From a bacterium HR29 (GTDB lineage: Bacteria; Chloroflexota; Dehalococcoidia; Tepidiformales; Tepidiformaceae), in NCBI GenBank assembly GCA_002898215.1, contig BEIF01000001.1:663501-727500 (forward strand): a DNA stretch of 64,000 nucleotides. Direction: 5' to 3'. Below, one piece after another: positions 23,620 to 33,097 of the stretch. Numbering within the stretch: the first letter of the stretch is position 1; every line of letters begins with the position of its first letter. The position numbers and the translations under genes were made by a program. A model generated the notes under the pieces. That model was not told where the DNA came from and ran no database searches. It saw only the letters and a list, made by a program, of their open reading frames with translations.

Positions 23620-24294
23620 CTAGCGAGGCAGCCCAACGATGATCTCGCCGGCCTCGATCTTCACGGGGTAGGTCTGCATGTCCTCGGCGCGCTTGTTGAA
23701 GAAGAAGAGCTTCGACTGGAGCCGCCCCAGGAAGGGATGCGCTTCGTTCCACTCGCTCGTGAACGGCGGGCGGACCACTTTCCCGGTCGTCACATCGAAT
23801 TGGGCGCCGTGGAACGGGCAGGTGATGCACTCCTCTTGCACCGGATACGGCTTGATCGGCGAACCCGGGAAGCCGGCCAGCGGGAGCCGCGCGTGGCTGC
23901 AGAGCGCGCCCAAGGCGTACGCCCGGTTGCCCATTCGGACAATGACGATTCGCTGCGAGCGGAGCCGGATCTCCTTCGGCAGCCCGTCGGGATAGTCGGT
24001 GAGCTTGCCCGCACTCACCCAGCGCTTCATGCGCTCGTGGGGGATGATCTTCTTTGCCGAGATGGGCAAGGGCGGGTCGATCCCGAGGAGCGGGGCGACG
24101 ACCATCTGCATGAGGCCAAGGGAGACGAGGCCGCCGACCAGGAGGAAGACGCCCCCCAAGGTGTTGTCGGAGCCGCCCGGGACGGGCTCGCCGGGGAAGA
24201 AGATCATGATGATGCCCGCGGCGATGATGGCGATGCTCGCCACGCCCCACGTGCCGATGACCGAGAGACCAACGAGCGCGAGACCAGGTGACAC
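23620..24294 (-). CDS. Membrane-anchored Rieske [2Fe-2S] protein
   Basis: Protein of 224 aa with two N-terminal TM segments (about 8-34 and 46-70) and a C-terminal Rieske domain whose ligands are C132-x-H134 (CSH) and C159-x-x-H162 (CPFH), followed by GAQFDVTTG. The ferredoxin-like second box (no disulfide Cys pair) resembles dioxygenase or electron-transfer Rieske proteins more than cytochrome bc1. No cytochrome b neighbour is present. GTG start after GGGAGG. It probably passes electrons at the membrane; the partner is unknown. Confidence 0.87.
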   Translation of the reverse strand: MSPGLALVGLSVIGTWGVASIAIIAAGIIMIFFPGEPVPGGSDNTLGGVFLLVGGLVSLGLMQMVVAPLLGIDPPLPISAKKIIPHERMKRWVSAGKLTDYPDGLPKEIRLRSQRIVIVRMGNRAYALGALCSHARLPLAGFPGSPIKPYPVQEECITCPFHGAQFDVTTGKVVRPPFTSEWNEAHPFLGRLQSKLFFFNKRAEDMQTYPVKIEAGEIIVGLPR

Positions 24295-24350
24295 AGGCTA
24301 CCTCCCGGAGGGCATGCTATCCCGTTCGTGCAGAAATGCGCAAAGTCGGT

Positions 24351-24635
24351 TCAGGCGGACGCGAGCGTCGGCGCCATGTCCCAAAGGGCATGGACGGTCG
24401 TCTCGGCGAAGTACCGGAACATGGGCAGCCCGGCGATGATCTGGTCCATCTCGCGCGCGTCGTTCACCTCGAAGATGGCGAGAACGCCCACGCCCACCTC
24501 GCGGTAGATTGCCTTGATCTTCCCGCTGTCGTAGAGCTGCTTCACCGCGCGGTACTGCTCGGCCACGATCTGCTGCCAAGCCTCGGCGGACATGTCGGGG
24601 GGTTGCCGCGAGACGAGCCGGACGGAGAAAAGCAT
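24351..24635 (-). CDS. Muconolactone isomerase-like dabb protein
   Basis: Protein of 94 aa that starts MLFSVRLVSRQPPDMS and has the short ferredoxin-like alpha/beta layout of muconolactone delta-isomerase (GKIKAIYREVGVGVLAIFEVNDAREMDQIIAGLPMF in outline). Members act in aromatic catabolism or as small uncharacterised enzymes. Only this C-terminal part of a longer open frame is coding; ATG 24635 follows AAGGAGG. No catechol-pathway genes adjoin, so muconolactone as substrate is unproven. Confidence 0.75.
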   Translation of the reverse strand: MLFSVRLVSRQPPDMSAEAWQQIVAEQYRAVKQLYDSGKIKAIYREVGVGVLAIFEVNDAREMDQIIAGLPMFRYFAETTVHALWDMAPTLASA

Positions 24636-24688
24636 GCCGGGCCTCCTTGCGAATGGCGGGTCGCCGCCGATTATAGGCCCGCCTGGGC

Positions 24689-25468
24689 TTACGCCTGAGC
24701 CGCACGGACGAGGAGCAGCGACCCGACGGCCGCTCCATACAGGATGACTGCCCAACGGAGCCGCTCGGCCCCCAATCTCCGGGCGATGCCGACGCCGCCG
24801 TAGCCTCCCAGCAAGGATCCCGCTGCCATGGCGGCCGCCGCCGTCCAGGAAACGGGCCCGAACACGGCGAACCACACTGCCGCCACACTGTTGATGACGG
24901 CCGAGAGGAGCCCCTTCAGCGCGTTCGCGCGTTGGATGTCGTCCGGCAAGAGGACGAGCAGCACGGCCAGGAGCACGATTCCGAGCCCTGCGCCGAAGTA
25001 GGCGCCGTACACGGCCAGCACGAATACCGACCCGTGGAGCGCGGTCGCGGCGCGCCGACCCCCGCCGCGGAAACGATGGCGCTCGGCGGCACTCCTCAGC
25101 CGCCGCTGGAGCAGCATCGCCGCGCACGCGCCGTAGATGAGGAACGGGACGATCGCCTCGAACGCTTCCGGTGGGGTTGCCAAGAGGAGCACCGAGCCCG
25201 CCCCCGCGCCAGCGATGCAGGCAGGCGCGAGGCGAACCGCTCGCCCGCTCTGGCGGGCCAGCTCGGGGCGGTACGCCCACGAACCGGCTACATAACCGGG
25301 CCAGAGCGCCACCGTATTCGTGACGTTGGCCGGAACGGGGTCGAAGCCGGCCGCGATGAGAGCCGGGAAGCTGATGAGCGACCCACCGCCGGCGACGGCG
25401 TTGATCGCCCCGGCAACCGCCGCGGCGGCGGCCAGGAAGAGAGCCTCCAGCTCGCCCACGCGCGCCAC
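24689..25468 (-). CDS. TauE/SafE-family sulfite or anion exporter
   Basis: Polytopic membrane protein of 259 aa, about eight TM helices. It has the family hallmarks AGAINAVAGGGSLISFPALIAAG near the N terminus and a repeat of that Gly-rich pattern in the second half (AMAAGSLLGGYGGVGIARR). The family moves sulfite, sulfoacetate or related organosulfur anions across the inner membrane; the substrate here is unknown. GTG start. The neighbouring small isomerase-like gene is on the same strand 53 bp downstream. Confidence 0.88.
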   Translation of the reverse strand: MARVGELEALFLAAAAAVAGAINAVAGGGSLISFPALIAAGFDPVPANVTNTVALWPGYVAGSWAYRPELARQSGRAVRLAPACIAGAGAGSVLLLATPPEAFEAIVPFLIYGACAAMLLQRRLRSAAERHRFRGGGRRAATALHGSVFVLAVYGAYFGAGLGIVLLAVLLVLLPDDIQRANALKGLLSAVINSVAAVWFAVFGPVSWTAAAAMAAGSLLGGYGGVGIARRLGAERLRWAVILYGAAVGSLLLVRAAQA

Positions 25469-25549
25469 GGTGCCCGAGGGCGTCGTTACGAGCTAGGTGG
25501 CGGCGGGAGAAGCATAGCTCCGAGGTTTCCGGAACCCTACCATCGCCCT

Positions 25550-26113
25550 GTGGGTCATGCCGTCGTGACGTTCGACATGGACGGCGTTCTCGCGCGCCCG
25601 CCGTTCGGCATCAACCCGGGGTCGAACCGCGGAAAGCGCCGGGAAGCGCCCGCCCGCTGGAACCCCCTCTGGCTCTTCGAACGCTGGCGGTATGTGGGCC
25701 GCCGGCCGATGCCGGGTTCACGGGAGGCGTTGGATGCTGCCCGCCGGCTGGCGGACGTGGTGATCGTTTCGGCGCGGGGCGAAGCGGCCCGCCCCCGCAC
25801 GGAACGGTGGCTTCGCCGTAACTTCGGCGTGCTGCCGCCGCTCGTGCTCCGTCCGAGCTGGCGGGAGCGCTCGGCGCAGTTCAAAGCGAGGGTGCTGAGC
25901 GAATTGCGCCCGTTCGTCCACATCGAGGACGACCCTCACACCGCGGAATGGCTCGCTGAGCTCCTCCCCCACGTCATCCTCGTCGACTGGCGTCGGAATC
26001 GCTGGCTGCATCATCCCAACGTCCATCGGGTCCGCTCGCTTGCCGAAGTGCCCGCGCTGCTGGAACGGCTCCTCTCGCAAGCCGGCTCGGGTTCGCCTAT
26101 GCTCCGGGCGTGA
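25550..26113 (+). CDS. HAD-superfamily phosphatase
   Basis: Protein of 187 aa with HAD motif I TFDMDGVL (nucleophile Asp9, acid Asp11), motif II VIVSARG and motif IV HIEDDPHTA. It is a small single-domain member, perhaps nucleotidase-like. The GTG at 25550 is the first start compatible with the motif and the gap from the divergent TauE gene; no clear ribosome site is seen, so this may be leaderless. It overlaps the acyl-CoA dehydrogenase start by 4 nt (GTGA). Confidence 0.78.
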   Translation: MGHAVVTFDMDGVLARPPFGINPGSNRGKRREAPARWNPLWLFERWRYVGRRPMPGSREALDAARRLADVVIVSARGEAARPRTERWLRRNFGVLPPLVLRPSWRERSAQFKARVLSELRPFVHIEDDPHTAEWLAELLPHVILVDWRRNRWLHHPNVHRVRSLAEVPALLERLLSQAGSGSPMLRA

Positions 26114-27267
26114 ACTTCCGCCTGACCCCGGAGCAGCAGCGCTGGCGCGACGAGGTGCGGGCCTGGCTCCAGGAGGCGTTGGCCGGAGAGGAAGAGTCCG
26201 TCCTCTACGCCGAGGAGGAGGACCCGGAGCGCCTGCGAGCGTTCAATCGGAGGCTGGCAGCGAAGGGGTGGGTCGCCCCGGGGTGGCCGAAGGAGTACGG
26301 CGGGCTCGGGCTGGGACCGGTCGAGCAGCTCATCTTCAACGAGGAGCTGGCGTACGCGCGTGCTCCCGACGGGGGCCGGACACCGGCGGTCGGTTACGCC
26401 GGGCCGACGATCATGCGTTTCGGCACGGACGAGCAGAAGCGTCGCCACCTCCCCGCCATCGCCCGCTGGGAGGTCGTGTGGTGCCAGGGGTTCAGTGAGC
26501 CGGAATCCGGCTCCGACTTGGCGAGCCTGCGAACCACGGCCGTCCGCAGCGGCGACGGATGGGTGCTGAACGGGACGAAGATCTGGACGAGCCATGGCCA
26601 CTACGCCGACTGGATGTACCTGTTGGCACGCACCGACCCGGGCGCGCCGAAGCACCGGGGCATCAGCTACTTCCTGCTCGATCTCCGGTCGCCGGGGGTC
26701 TCGTTCCGGCCGCTCCTGAACATGGCCGGGAGGAAAGGGTTCGGTCAGTTCTTCTTCGAGAACGTGGTCCTGCCGCCCGACTCCCTTCTGGGCGAGGAGA
26801 ACCGCGGCTGGTATCTCGCTACGACGACCCTGGACCTCGAACGCACGAACATCGCCAACGCAGGATCGGCTCGGCGGGCGGTCGACGACCTGGCGGCCTA
26901 CCTTCGGGCCCACCCGGCGGCGCGGGCCGCCCACCGGCTCACGGTGGCTGGTCTCGCCGTCGAGACGGAAGTGGCGAGGACCCTCAGTTACCGGGTTGCT
27001 GGCATGCTGGCGCGAGGGATCGTTCCCAACCAAGAGGCGAGCGCGCTGAAGCTCTTCCTTTCGGAGCTGGACCAACGAATCGCGGCTGCCGGCGTGCGCA
27101 TGCTCGGCCCCTTCGGTCAGTTGCTTCCGGATTCGCCGCGCGCGCCGCTCCGCGGTGTGTTTGCCCTCGCCTCCCTGACCACCGTGGCGCGAACCATCGC
27201 CGGGGGTACCAGCGAAATCCAGCGGAACATCATCGCCATCCGGGGGCTCGGCTTGCCGCGAGGCTGA
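26110..27267 (+). CDS. Acyl-CoA dehydrogenase
   Basis: FAD enzyme of 385 aa, clearly paralogous to the gene at 1774: WPKEYGGLGLG, the FAD/acyl contact stretch QGFSEPESGSD, LNGTKIWTSHGHYADW, and the C-terminal GGTSEIQRNIIAIRGLGLPRG. GTG start fixed by the GTGA overlap with the HAD gene, suggesting co-transcription. Likely oxidises a CoA thioester in lipid, terpenoid or steroid breakdown; substrate unknown. The 171 bp after it contain no recognised gene. Confidence 0.94.
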   Translation: MNFRLTPEQQRWRDEVRAWLQEALAGEEESVLYAEEEDPERLRAFNRRLAAKGWVAPGWPKEYGGLGLGPVEQLIFNEELAYARAPDGGRTPAVGYAGPTIMRFGTDEQKRRHLPAIARWEVVWCQGFSEPESGSDLASLRTTAVRSGDGWVLNGTKIWTSHGHYADWMYLLARTDPGAPKHRGISYFLLDLRSPGVSFRPLLNMAGRKGFGQFFFENVVLPPDSLLGEENRGWYLATTTLDLERTNIANAGSARRAVDDLAAYLRAHPAARAAHRLTVAGLAVETEVARTLSYRVAGMLARGIVPNQEASALKLFLSELDQRIAAAGVRMLGPFGQLLPDSPRAPLRGVFALASLTTVARTIAGGTSEIQRNIIAIRGLGLPRG

Positions 27268-27438
27268 GGCGCCGGGACGGGGCCCTTCGACCCCGGGAAG
27301 TCGGCCCCTTCGGCCGTTGGGAGCCCAGCTCAAGCGTGCCAGCGTGGTGGTGCGGGCGAGCCGCGGATCACCGCCTTCGCGGCGTCCTTGCCGGCCCGAA
27401 CCGGGCGCGGCAATGGCTTCGGCCAGTGGCTCGCCCGT

Positions 27439-28689
27439 TCAGGATGTCTGCAGCTCCCCCAAAATGGCGCGCCGGAGCAGGAGCAGGGCGCTCGTCACCG
27501 CCCTTCGCTTCACCATTGCCCGACCCTGGTTCATCGAGGTCATGAGGGATGCGGTGACGCCGCCCGGCGCTGCAACGCCGATGTGCACCGTCCCGGGGGC
27601 GACGCCTTCCAACGGGTCAGGCCCGAGGACACCCGTGATGCCGACGGCGTAGCTCGTCCCGAAGCGTTCTTGAGCGGCTCGCGCCATGGCGATGGCTGTC
27701 TCCCGGGACACGACGCCGTGGGCGGCGATGGTCTCGGCAGGGACGCCGGCCGCGATCTTCTGCTCAGTCTGGTAGGTGACGAGCGCGCCGACGAAGTAGC
27801 TGCTCGCGCCGGGCGGGTCAGCGAGGGTCGAGGCGAGGAGCCCCGCGGTGCAGGACTCCATGGTGGAGACGGTCTCCCGGCGCTCCTTCAACAGGTCGCC
27901 GATGACCCCCTCGAGCGTGTCGTCGTCCTTCCCCCAGATGGCGGTGCCGAAGATTCGCTCCAGTTCGGCCTCGACCGGACGGATCCGCGCCCAGGCCTCT
28001 TCGCGTGTGCGACCCTTGGCGCCAATCCGGATATGGACGCCATCGGCGCGGGCGTAGGTGCCGATGCCGATGCCTGGCGTGCCGTACAGAGGCCGCGCCA
28101 TCTCATCGACGGTTCCCTCCCCGATCCCGATCGTCTTCAGCGTGCGCGTCACGAGGACTTCGGTGGCGAAGCGCCGCTCCAGCTCGGGCTTCACCTCCTC
28201 GCGCCACATCCGTTCGAGCTCGGCCGGCACGCCGGGCATCGCCACGACGATGCGGCCCTCCTTTTCGACCCACCAGCCTGGTGCCGTGCCGCGAGGGTTG
28301 GGAAGCGCCCGTGCCGATGGCAGGAGCCAGGCTTGCTTGATGTTCGATTCGGGCATGGGGTAACCGCGAGCAGCGAAGAAGGCCCGCAGCCGCGCTTCCA
28401 GTTCGGGGTCGACGTAGGGCTCCTCGCCTACGAGCGCGGCGATGCCCTCGCGAGTGAGGTCGTCCGCCGTGGGGCCGAGCCCCCCGGTCGTGATGATGAG
28501 GTCCGACCGCTCCCACGCTCGCCGCAACGTCTCGACGATGCGGCCGAGGTTGTCGCCTACGACCGACTTGTAGTAGAGGTCGATGCCCAGCTCCGGCAGC
28601 TCGCGGGCGATGAAGGCGCTGTTCGTGTCGACGATCTCGCCGAGCAGAATCTCCGTGCCGATGGCGATGATTTCCGCTTTCACGGGCAC
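27439..28689 (-). CDS. cinA: CinA-family nicotinamide-nucleotide amidase
   Basis: Two-domain protein of 416 aa. The N-terminal MoCF-like (COG1058) domain shows EIIAIGTEILLGEIVDTNS and TTGGLGPTADDLT; the C-terminal PncC domain (from about aa 260) shows ESCTAGLLAS with the catalytic Ser and GITGVLGPDP. CinA deamidates nicotinamide mononucleotide (recycling pyridine nucleotides) and hydrolyses ADP-ribose. GTG start. Confidence 0.93.
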   Translation of the reverse strand: MPVKAEIIAIGTEILLGEIVDTNSAFIARELPELGIDLYYKSVVGDNLGRIVETLRRAWERSDLIITTGGLGPTADDLTREGIAALVGEEPYVDPELEARLRAFFAARGYPMPESNIKQAWLLPSARALPNPRGTAPGWWVEKEGRIVVAMPGVPAELERMWREEVKPELERRFATEVLVTRTLKTIGIGEGTVDEMARPLYGTPGIGIGTYARADGVHIRIGAKGRTREEAWARIRPVEAELERIFGTAIWGKDDDTLEGVIGDLLKERRETVSTMESCTAGLLASTLADPPGASSYFVGALVTYQTEQKIAAGVPAETIAAHGVVSRETAIAMARAAQERFGTSYAVGITGVLGPDPLEGVAPGTVHIGVAAPGGVTASLMTSMNQGRAMVKRRAVTSALLLLRRAILGELQTS

Positions 28690-28723
28690 GAGTGTAGCGG
28701 GGCGGCTCGGGGAGCGCCCCCTC

Positions 28724-28990
28724 CTACTCCGGTAGCCGGGCTTCGATGCGGCGGAGGCGGCGGTCGATGCTGCGAACGTAGTAGCGGAAGACGGCCATGG
28801 TCACGAAGAAGTCGAGCCAGAGCAACGTCAGCCCGAGGGTGAGGAATAAGGGTCGGATGATGGGGTGGTCGACGAACAGGGCAATGAGCACGAAGACGAG
28901 CCCGGCGCCGGAGACGAGGGATGGCACGACGATGAGGACGGGCTGGATGACCGGCATCCCTTCCGGGGAGGGTGGCTTCGCGGCCGTCAT
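28724..28990 (-). CDS. Small two-TM membrane protein
   Basis: Protein of 88 aa with two hydrophobic helices (about 14-40 and 46-66), then a basic amphipathic tail (YYVRSIDRRLRRIEARLPE). Not a recognised family. ATG 28990 overlaps the stop of the inositol-phosphatase gene (ATGA), so it is the last gene of that operon. Confidence 0.68.
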   Translation of the reverse strand: MTAAKPPSPEGMPVIQPVLIVVPSLVSGAGLVFVLIALFVDHPIIRPLFLTLGLTLLWLDFFVTMAVFRYYVRSIDRRLRRIEARLPE

Positions 28991-29826
28991 CGAAAGCCCT
29001 CCAGTCCCCCGCGGGCGAAGAACTCCGCGTGCACCGCGGGGGTGCCGGCGACGATGAATTCGGAATCGAGGCGAGCGGCCCGGCCGCCTCCGTCGGTCAC
29101 GACACCTCCTGCCTCGCGGACGAGGAGGATGCCGGCGGCGAGGTCCCAGGGCTGCATGTTCCGATGGACGAACAAGTCCCACTTCCCCGCGGCCACATAG
29201 GCGAGCCCGAGCGCTGCCGACCCTGAAATCCGCACGGTCTCGACCTGTCCCCAGAAGCGCCGCGCGAGCTCGAGCTGGGCGGCTCCCCGACGTTCGTCGT
29301 AACCCAGATCGAGGGCGGTGACGGCCCGGTCGAGCCGGTCGATGCCGCTCACCCCACAGGGCCGCCTGTTCCAGCATGCTCCCCGGCCGGCGGCAGCGGT
29401 GAAGGTCTCGCGCGTCGCGGGCTGGACGGTGACGCCCGCGAGCGGCTCGCCATCGCACCACAATCCGAGTGTGAAAGCGAAGTGGGGGATACCGCGGGAG
29501 AAGTTCTTCGTGCCGTCGAGGGGATCGCAGACCCACAGCCACCCCTCCCGGGCGCCGGACGCGGCCGTCTCTTCGGCGAGGAAGCCGTGGTCGGGGAACT
29601 CGGCGGCCAACGCTTCGCGCACCATGCGCTCGACGGCGAGGTCGGCGTCGGTGACGACGTTTCCCCTGCCCTTCCAGCGGGTACGCGTCGGCTTGCCGTA
29701 CCGGCGACGGAGCATTCGGGCCGCGTGCTCGGCAACGGCGAGGGCGACGGTGAGCGCATCGCGCCCCGAGCGGCCGACCGGCAGCTCGGGGGCACTCGTC
29801 ACGCCTGGGCGTGTTGCTGCCGCCAT
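28987..29826 (-). CDS. Inositol monophosphatase family protein
   Basis: Mg2+-dependent phosphatase of about 279 aa. Conserved metal ligands are visible: GFLAEET (Glu85, Glu86), CDPLDGTKNF (Asp101, Asp104) and MQPWDLAAG (Asp228). Relatives hydrolyse inositol-1-phosphate, histidinol-phosphate or PAP; specificity is not clear, and HisN activity is possible. ATG 29826 has a GGAG site; a GTG at 29802 that overlaps the preceding stop (GTGA) is an equally reasonable start. Confidence 0.88.
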   Translation of the reverse strand: MAAATRPGVTSAPELPVGRSGRDALTVALAVAEHAARMLRRRYGKPTRTRWKGRGNVVTDADLAVERMVREALAAEFPDHGFLAEETAASGAREGWLWVCDPLDGTKNFSRGIPHFAFTLGLWCDGEPLAGVTVQPATRETFTAAAGRGACWNRRPCGVSGIDRLDRAVTALDLGYDERRGAAQLELARRFWGQVETVRISGSAALGLAYVAAGKWDLFVHRNMQPWDLAAGILLVREAGGVVTDGGGRAARLDSEFIVAGTPAVHAEFFARGGLEGFR

Positions 29827-30419
29827 GCGCGGGCTCCGATGGCGTTTTCGTCGCGCCAGCGGTCTTCGGCGACGATGATGTCGAGGGGAAGGCGCCACTG
29901 GGGCGCCTCCTCCTTCGCTCGGAGGTCGTCCGGAAGGCTCGCCGGGTCGCCGGGATAGCCGATAGCGACGATGGCGAGGATGCGCAGCTCCTCGGGAGCT
30001 CCGAAGGCGCGTCGCGCTGTGGGCTCGTCGAAGCTCGCCATGGGGTGGGCGACGAGCCCCATGGCGGTGGCTTGCACGAGGAGGTTTCCTGTGGCGAGCC
30101 CGGCGTGGAACGCCCAGAGCTCCCGGCTCGTGCCGTCGAAGTTCTCCGCCGTGTAATCGACGCTGGGAAGGGCGGCCACTGCGCAGAGAAGGGGTGCCGC
30201 CGGAGCCCAGTTCCGGTTGCCGGGCGAGAGTGCGTCGATGAGGGCCGCACGCGTTTCGGGCGAGCGGGCCACGAGAATCCGGGTTGGCTGCGCGTTGCCG
30301 TGCGACGGTGCGAGGCGGACCGCCTCCCACAGCGCACGTTCGACGTCCGGCGGAACCGACGCAGCCGAGAAGGCGCGCCGTGCCCGGCGGGTTCGGATAG
30401 CGTCGATGACCGCGCTCAC
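29799..30419 (-). CDS. Nitroreductase family protein
   Basis: FMN-dependent NAD(P)H oxidoreductase of 206 aa. It starts with the family pattern IRTRRARRAFSAASVPP (phosphate-binding Arg cluster), then APSHGNAQPTRILVA and the central helix GLATGNLLVQATAMGLVAHPM. Substrate unknown. GTG 30419 follows GGGGAGGAGG. It heads an operon with the phosphatase-family gene and the small membrane protein. Confidence 0.88.
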   Translation of the reverse strand: MSAVIDAIRTRRARRAFSAASVPPDVERALWEAVRLAPSHGNAQPTRILVARSPETRAALIDALSPGNRNWAPAAPLLCAVAALPSVDYTAENFDGTSRELWAFHAGLATGNLLVQATAMGLVAHPMASFDEPTARRAFGAPEELRILAIVAIGYPGDPASLPDDLRAKEEAPQWRLPLDIIVAEDRWRDENAIGARAWRQQHAQA

Positions 30420-30435
30420 GGTTCCTCCTCCCCTC

Positions 30436-32136
30436 TCACATCCGGTCCGGCGCCGACATTCCCATGAGGCCGAGGACGCGAGCCAGGACGATGCGCGCGG
30501 CAGCGACGAGCTTCAACCGGGCCCGGCTGAGCTGCTCATCGCCGGTGATGACCTTCAACAGCGGGTCGCCCTGCTGCTTGAAGGCGTCGTTGAAGGCGTG
30601 GAAGGCCGTGGCGAGGTCGAGGGCGTATTGGGGCAGGGGGTGGGGTTCGAAGGTGGTGACGCACGATTCGATAACTTCGGGCAGCTTCAGCATCTCGCGA
30701 ACCAGAGCCAGTTCGTGGGGCTGGTCGAGCCGCCGCACGTCGCCGCCCTCGGGAGTGAGACCCTGCTCGGCCGCGCGCTGCAGGATGCTCGAAAGTCGGG
30801 CATGGGCGTACTGCACGTAGTAGACAGGGTTCTCGTTCGACTGCTTGACCGCGAGGTCGAGGTCGAAGTCCATCTGGGCGCCAGGGGAGCGCTGGAGGAA
30901 GAAGAAGCGCGCCGCGTCGGGCCCGACTTCGTCGAGTAGTTCGTCGAGCGTGATGATGTCGCCGCCACGCTTGGAAAGGCGCACCACCTCGCCGCCCCGT
31001 TTCAGGGTGACGAGCTGGTAGAGGAGGATGTGAAGCCGCGCCGGGTCGATGCCCAACGCGCCTACGGCCGTCTTCAGGCGGGAAACGTGTCCGTGGTGGT
31101 CGGCTCCCCAAACGTCGATGACCAGGTCGAAGCCACGCTCGGTGAACTTCTCGAAGTGGTAGGCGATGTCGCTGGCGTAGTACGTCGGTCGGCCGTCGGA
31201 GCGGACGACGACGTTGTCCTTGCTTTCCCCCAGCTCCGAGGAGGCGAACCAGAGTGCACCCTCCCGCTCCACCAGGAACCCGCGCTCGCGGAGGAGGGCC
31301 ATCGCCTGCTCGTAGGGCCCGTCCGGCCGGTAGAGTGAGCGCTCGCTGTACCAGCGGTCGTAGCGGACGCCGAACCGTTCGAGGGTGGCGCGGATCCGTT
31401 CGAGCATGATGGCGATGCCGCGCTCGCCGAGCTCGGGGTCAGGCGCTTCGCCAGGCGGCCGAAGGTAGCGGTCGCCCGCCTCTGCGCGGATCTGCTCGGC
31501 GATCTCGATCATGTACGCGCCCGGGTATCCCTCGGGCGGGATCTCCGCTTCGCGGCCGAACAGCTGCTGGTAGCGCGCGTAGAGGGTTTCGGCGAAGACC
31601 TCGGCCTGCGTGCCTGCATCGTTGACGTAGTATTCCCGCTCGACCTCGTACCCTGCTGCCTCGAGGAGGGAGGCGAGCGTGTCGCCGATCGCCGCTCCCC
31701 GCCCGTTCCCCACGTGGAGCGGGCCGGTCGGGTTCGCAGAAACGAACTCCACTTGGGCACGCTTCCCCGTCCCCAGGTCGAGGTCGGCGAAGGTCGCTCC
31801 TTCGCGCAGGACAGCATCAACCTGGTCCTGGAGGTAGGTGGACGCGAGGCGGAAGTTGAGGAACCCCGGCGGGGCGACCCGGGGAGCCTCGATGGTTTCG
31901 TCGCGTTCGAGATGCTTCGCGATCGCCTCGGCCACGGCGAGCGGCGGGCGCATGGCCGCCCGTGCGAGCCGGAGCGCGGCCGTGCTCGCGTAGTCTCCGT
32001 GGGACGGGTCCTTCGGTCGCTCGACCGTCTCCGCCGGAATCGCCACCTCGGGGAGGTCCCCGGCGGCGATGGCACGCTCAATGGCGGAGGCGACGAGGGT
32101 GTCGAGATGGCGGCGAAGGTTGCGAGCAGGAATCAT
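30436..32136 (-). CDS. argS: Arginyl-tRNA synthetase
   Basis: Class I aminoacyl-tRNA synthetase of 566 aa. It has an N-terminal Arg-tRNA-synthetase domain with SHGDYAST, the HIGH-equivalent NPTGPLHVGNGRG, the KMSKS-equivalent VRLSKRGGDIIT, and a C-terminal anticodon-binding DALR domain ending VLGLMGMSAPDRM. The start at 32136 (MIPARNL) is preferred to the ATG at 32163 because the first nine residues lack family character; neither has a strong ribosome site. Confidence 0.95.
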   Translation of the reverse strand: MIPARNLRRHLDTLVASAIERAIAAGDLPEVAIPAETVERPKDPSHGDYASTAALRLARAAMRPPLAVAEAIAKHLERDETIEAPRVAPPGFLNFRLASTYLQDQVDAVLREGATFADLDLGTGKRAQVEFVSANPTGPLHVGNGRGAAIGDTLASLLEAAGYEVEREYYVNDAGTQAEVFAETLYARYQQLFGREAEIPPEGYPGAYMIEIAEQIRAEAGDRYLRPPGEAPDPELGERGIAIMLERIRATLERFGVRYDRWYSERSLYRPDGPYEQAMALLRERGFLVEREGALWFASSELGESKDNVVVRSDGRPTYYASDIAYHFEKFTERGFDLVIDVWGADHHGHVSRLKTAVGALGIDPARLHILLYQLVTLKRGGEVVRLSKRGGDIITLDELLDEVGPDAARFFFLQRSPGAQMDFDLDLAVKQSNENPVYYVQYAHARLSSILQRAAEQGLTPEGGDVRRLDQPHELALVREMLKLPEVIESCVTTFEPHPLPQYALDLATAFHAFNDAFKQQGDPLLKVITGDEQLSRARLKLVAAARIVLARVLGLMGMSAPDRM

Positions 32137-32184
32137 CGGGACTTCTAGGGTACCCCCGGGCATGCGCTGGGAACAGCGCTGTGT

Positions 32185-32691
32185 CTAGCCGAGGCAGAAC
32201 GGGAACCCGTTCGACCGGGCGAGGGCCACGACGTCTTCGACGGCTTCACGGGCGCGCTCTACCACCTCCGGGGGATAGCCGTACTTCCGGCGGTTCTCCT
32301 CGAACTCCTCCTCGTCGAGCACCGAGATGGTCCCGTCAGGGCGGACGGAGACGTCGAGGTCGAGGTCGATGTAGCGGATGTAGCAGCCGTCGATGGTCGG
32401 CGGGGTGGTGATGTTGCAGTACCAAAGCGCCAACCCGCATCCGGGCTTGGAGAGCCGAAAGACGTTGTACCAGCGGTCCCGCCAGAAGTAGACCCGGCTG
32501 TTGTACGGCGAACGGAACTCGCCGCGACTGGTAAAGATGGGCGTGCGGGCGGTGTACTCGGTGACGAGCAAGGTGCCGTCGTCGGAGACGACACGGAAGG
32601 GTTGGATCCAGTGCGCAGTGCCGTCGTACTTGGTCGCGCGCAGGATGAGTCGGGCTGCGCGAACGGCTGGTGAAGGCTCCCTCCGCTCCAT
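32185..32691 (-). CDS. DUF402 protein (possible nucleoside di/triphosphatase)
   Basis: Cytosolic protein of 168 aa with the DUF402 core: YFWRDRWYNVFRL, CGLALWYCNITTPP, and a Cys/Asp-rich YIDLDLDVSVRPDG segment whose acidic residues bind divalent metal in characterised relatives (FomD, Ntdp). Those hydrolyse nucleoside di- or triphosphates or nucleotidyl phosphonates. The natural substrate here is not inferable. ATG start, single gene next to argS. Confidence 0.82.
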   Translation of the reverse strand: MERREPSPAVRAARLILRATKYDGTAHWIQPFRVVSDDGTLLVTEYTARTPIFTSRGEFRSPYNSRVYFWRDRWYNVFRLSKPGCGLALWYCNITTPPTIDGCYIRYIDLDLDVSVRPDGTISVLDEEEFEENRRKYGYPPEVVERAREAVEDVVALARSNGFPFCLG

Positions 32692-32774
32692 GGCGGCATC
32701 TTAGCCTCGGCTTCCCCGAGGCCAACCCCTCGGAGGGTTCTGCCGGCGAAGTATGCGAAGCTGTGTTGAGGGCA

Positions 32775-32930
32775 TTACCGGGCTGCCGAGAGCAGCCCCG
32801 CAACGACGCCGCCGGCGATAGCCGCCAACCCGAGCGCGGCGGCGATCACGATATGCACCCAGGGAAAATCGGGCTGTACCTGGTCGCGGATGGGCGGCTT
32901 GTTCGGGTCGCTCGCGTGAACTTCGGCCAT
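32775..32930 (-). CDS. Small single-TM protein (51 aa)
   Basis: Short gene with an AGGAG ribosome site. The N-terminal half is polar (MAEVHASDPNKPPIRDQ) and a C-terminal TM helix (about 26-49, IVIAAALGLAAIAGG) ends with a short basic tail. Too short for family assignment. Divergent from the ABC exporter genes. Confidence 0.55.
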   Translation of the reverse strand: MAEVHASDPNKPPIRDQVQPDFPWVHIVIAAALGLAAIAGGVVAGLLSAAR

Positions 32931-33097
32931 CGCGTTGCTCGCTCCTGACTCCTGAGAGGATGGTTGTACCGAGGTGATTGTCGCGGGGCGACGGCCTGCG
33001 CGCATCTGCGCTTCCGCCAGACGACAGGCCGTCGTACGGTGAGGGAAGGCCCCGGAGGCGGGCCGGAGCATCGCGCGCTCCTACCGGAGGAGGACGG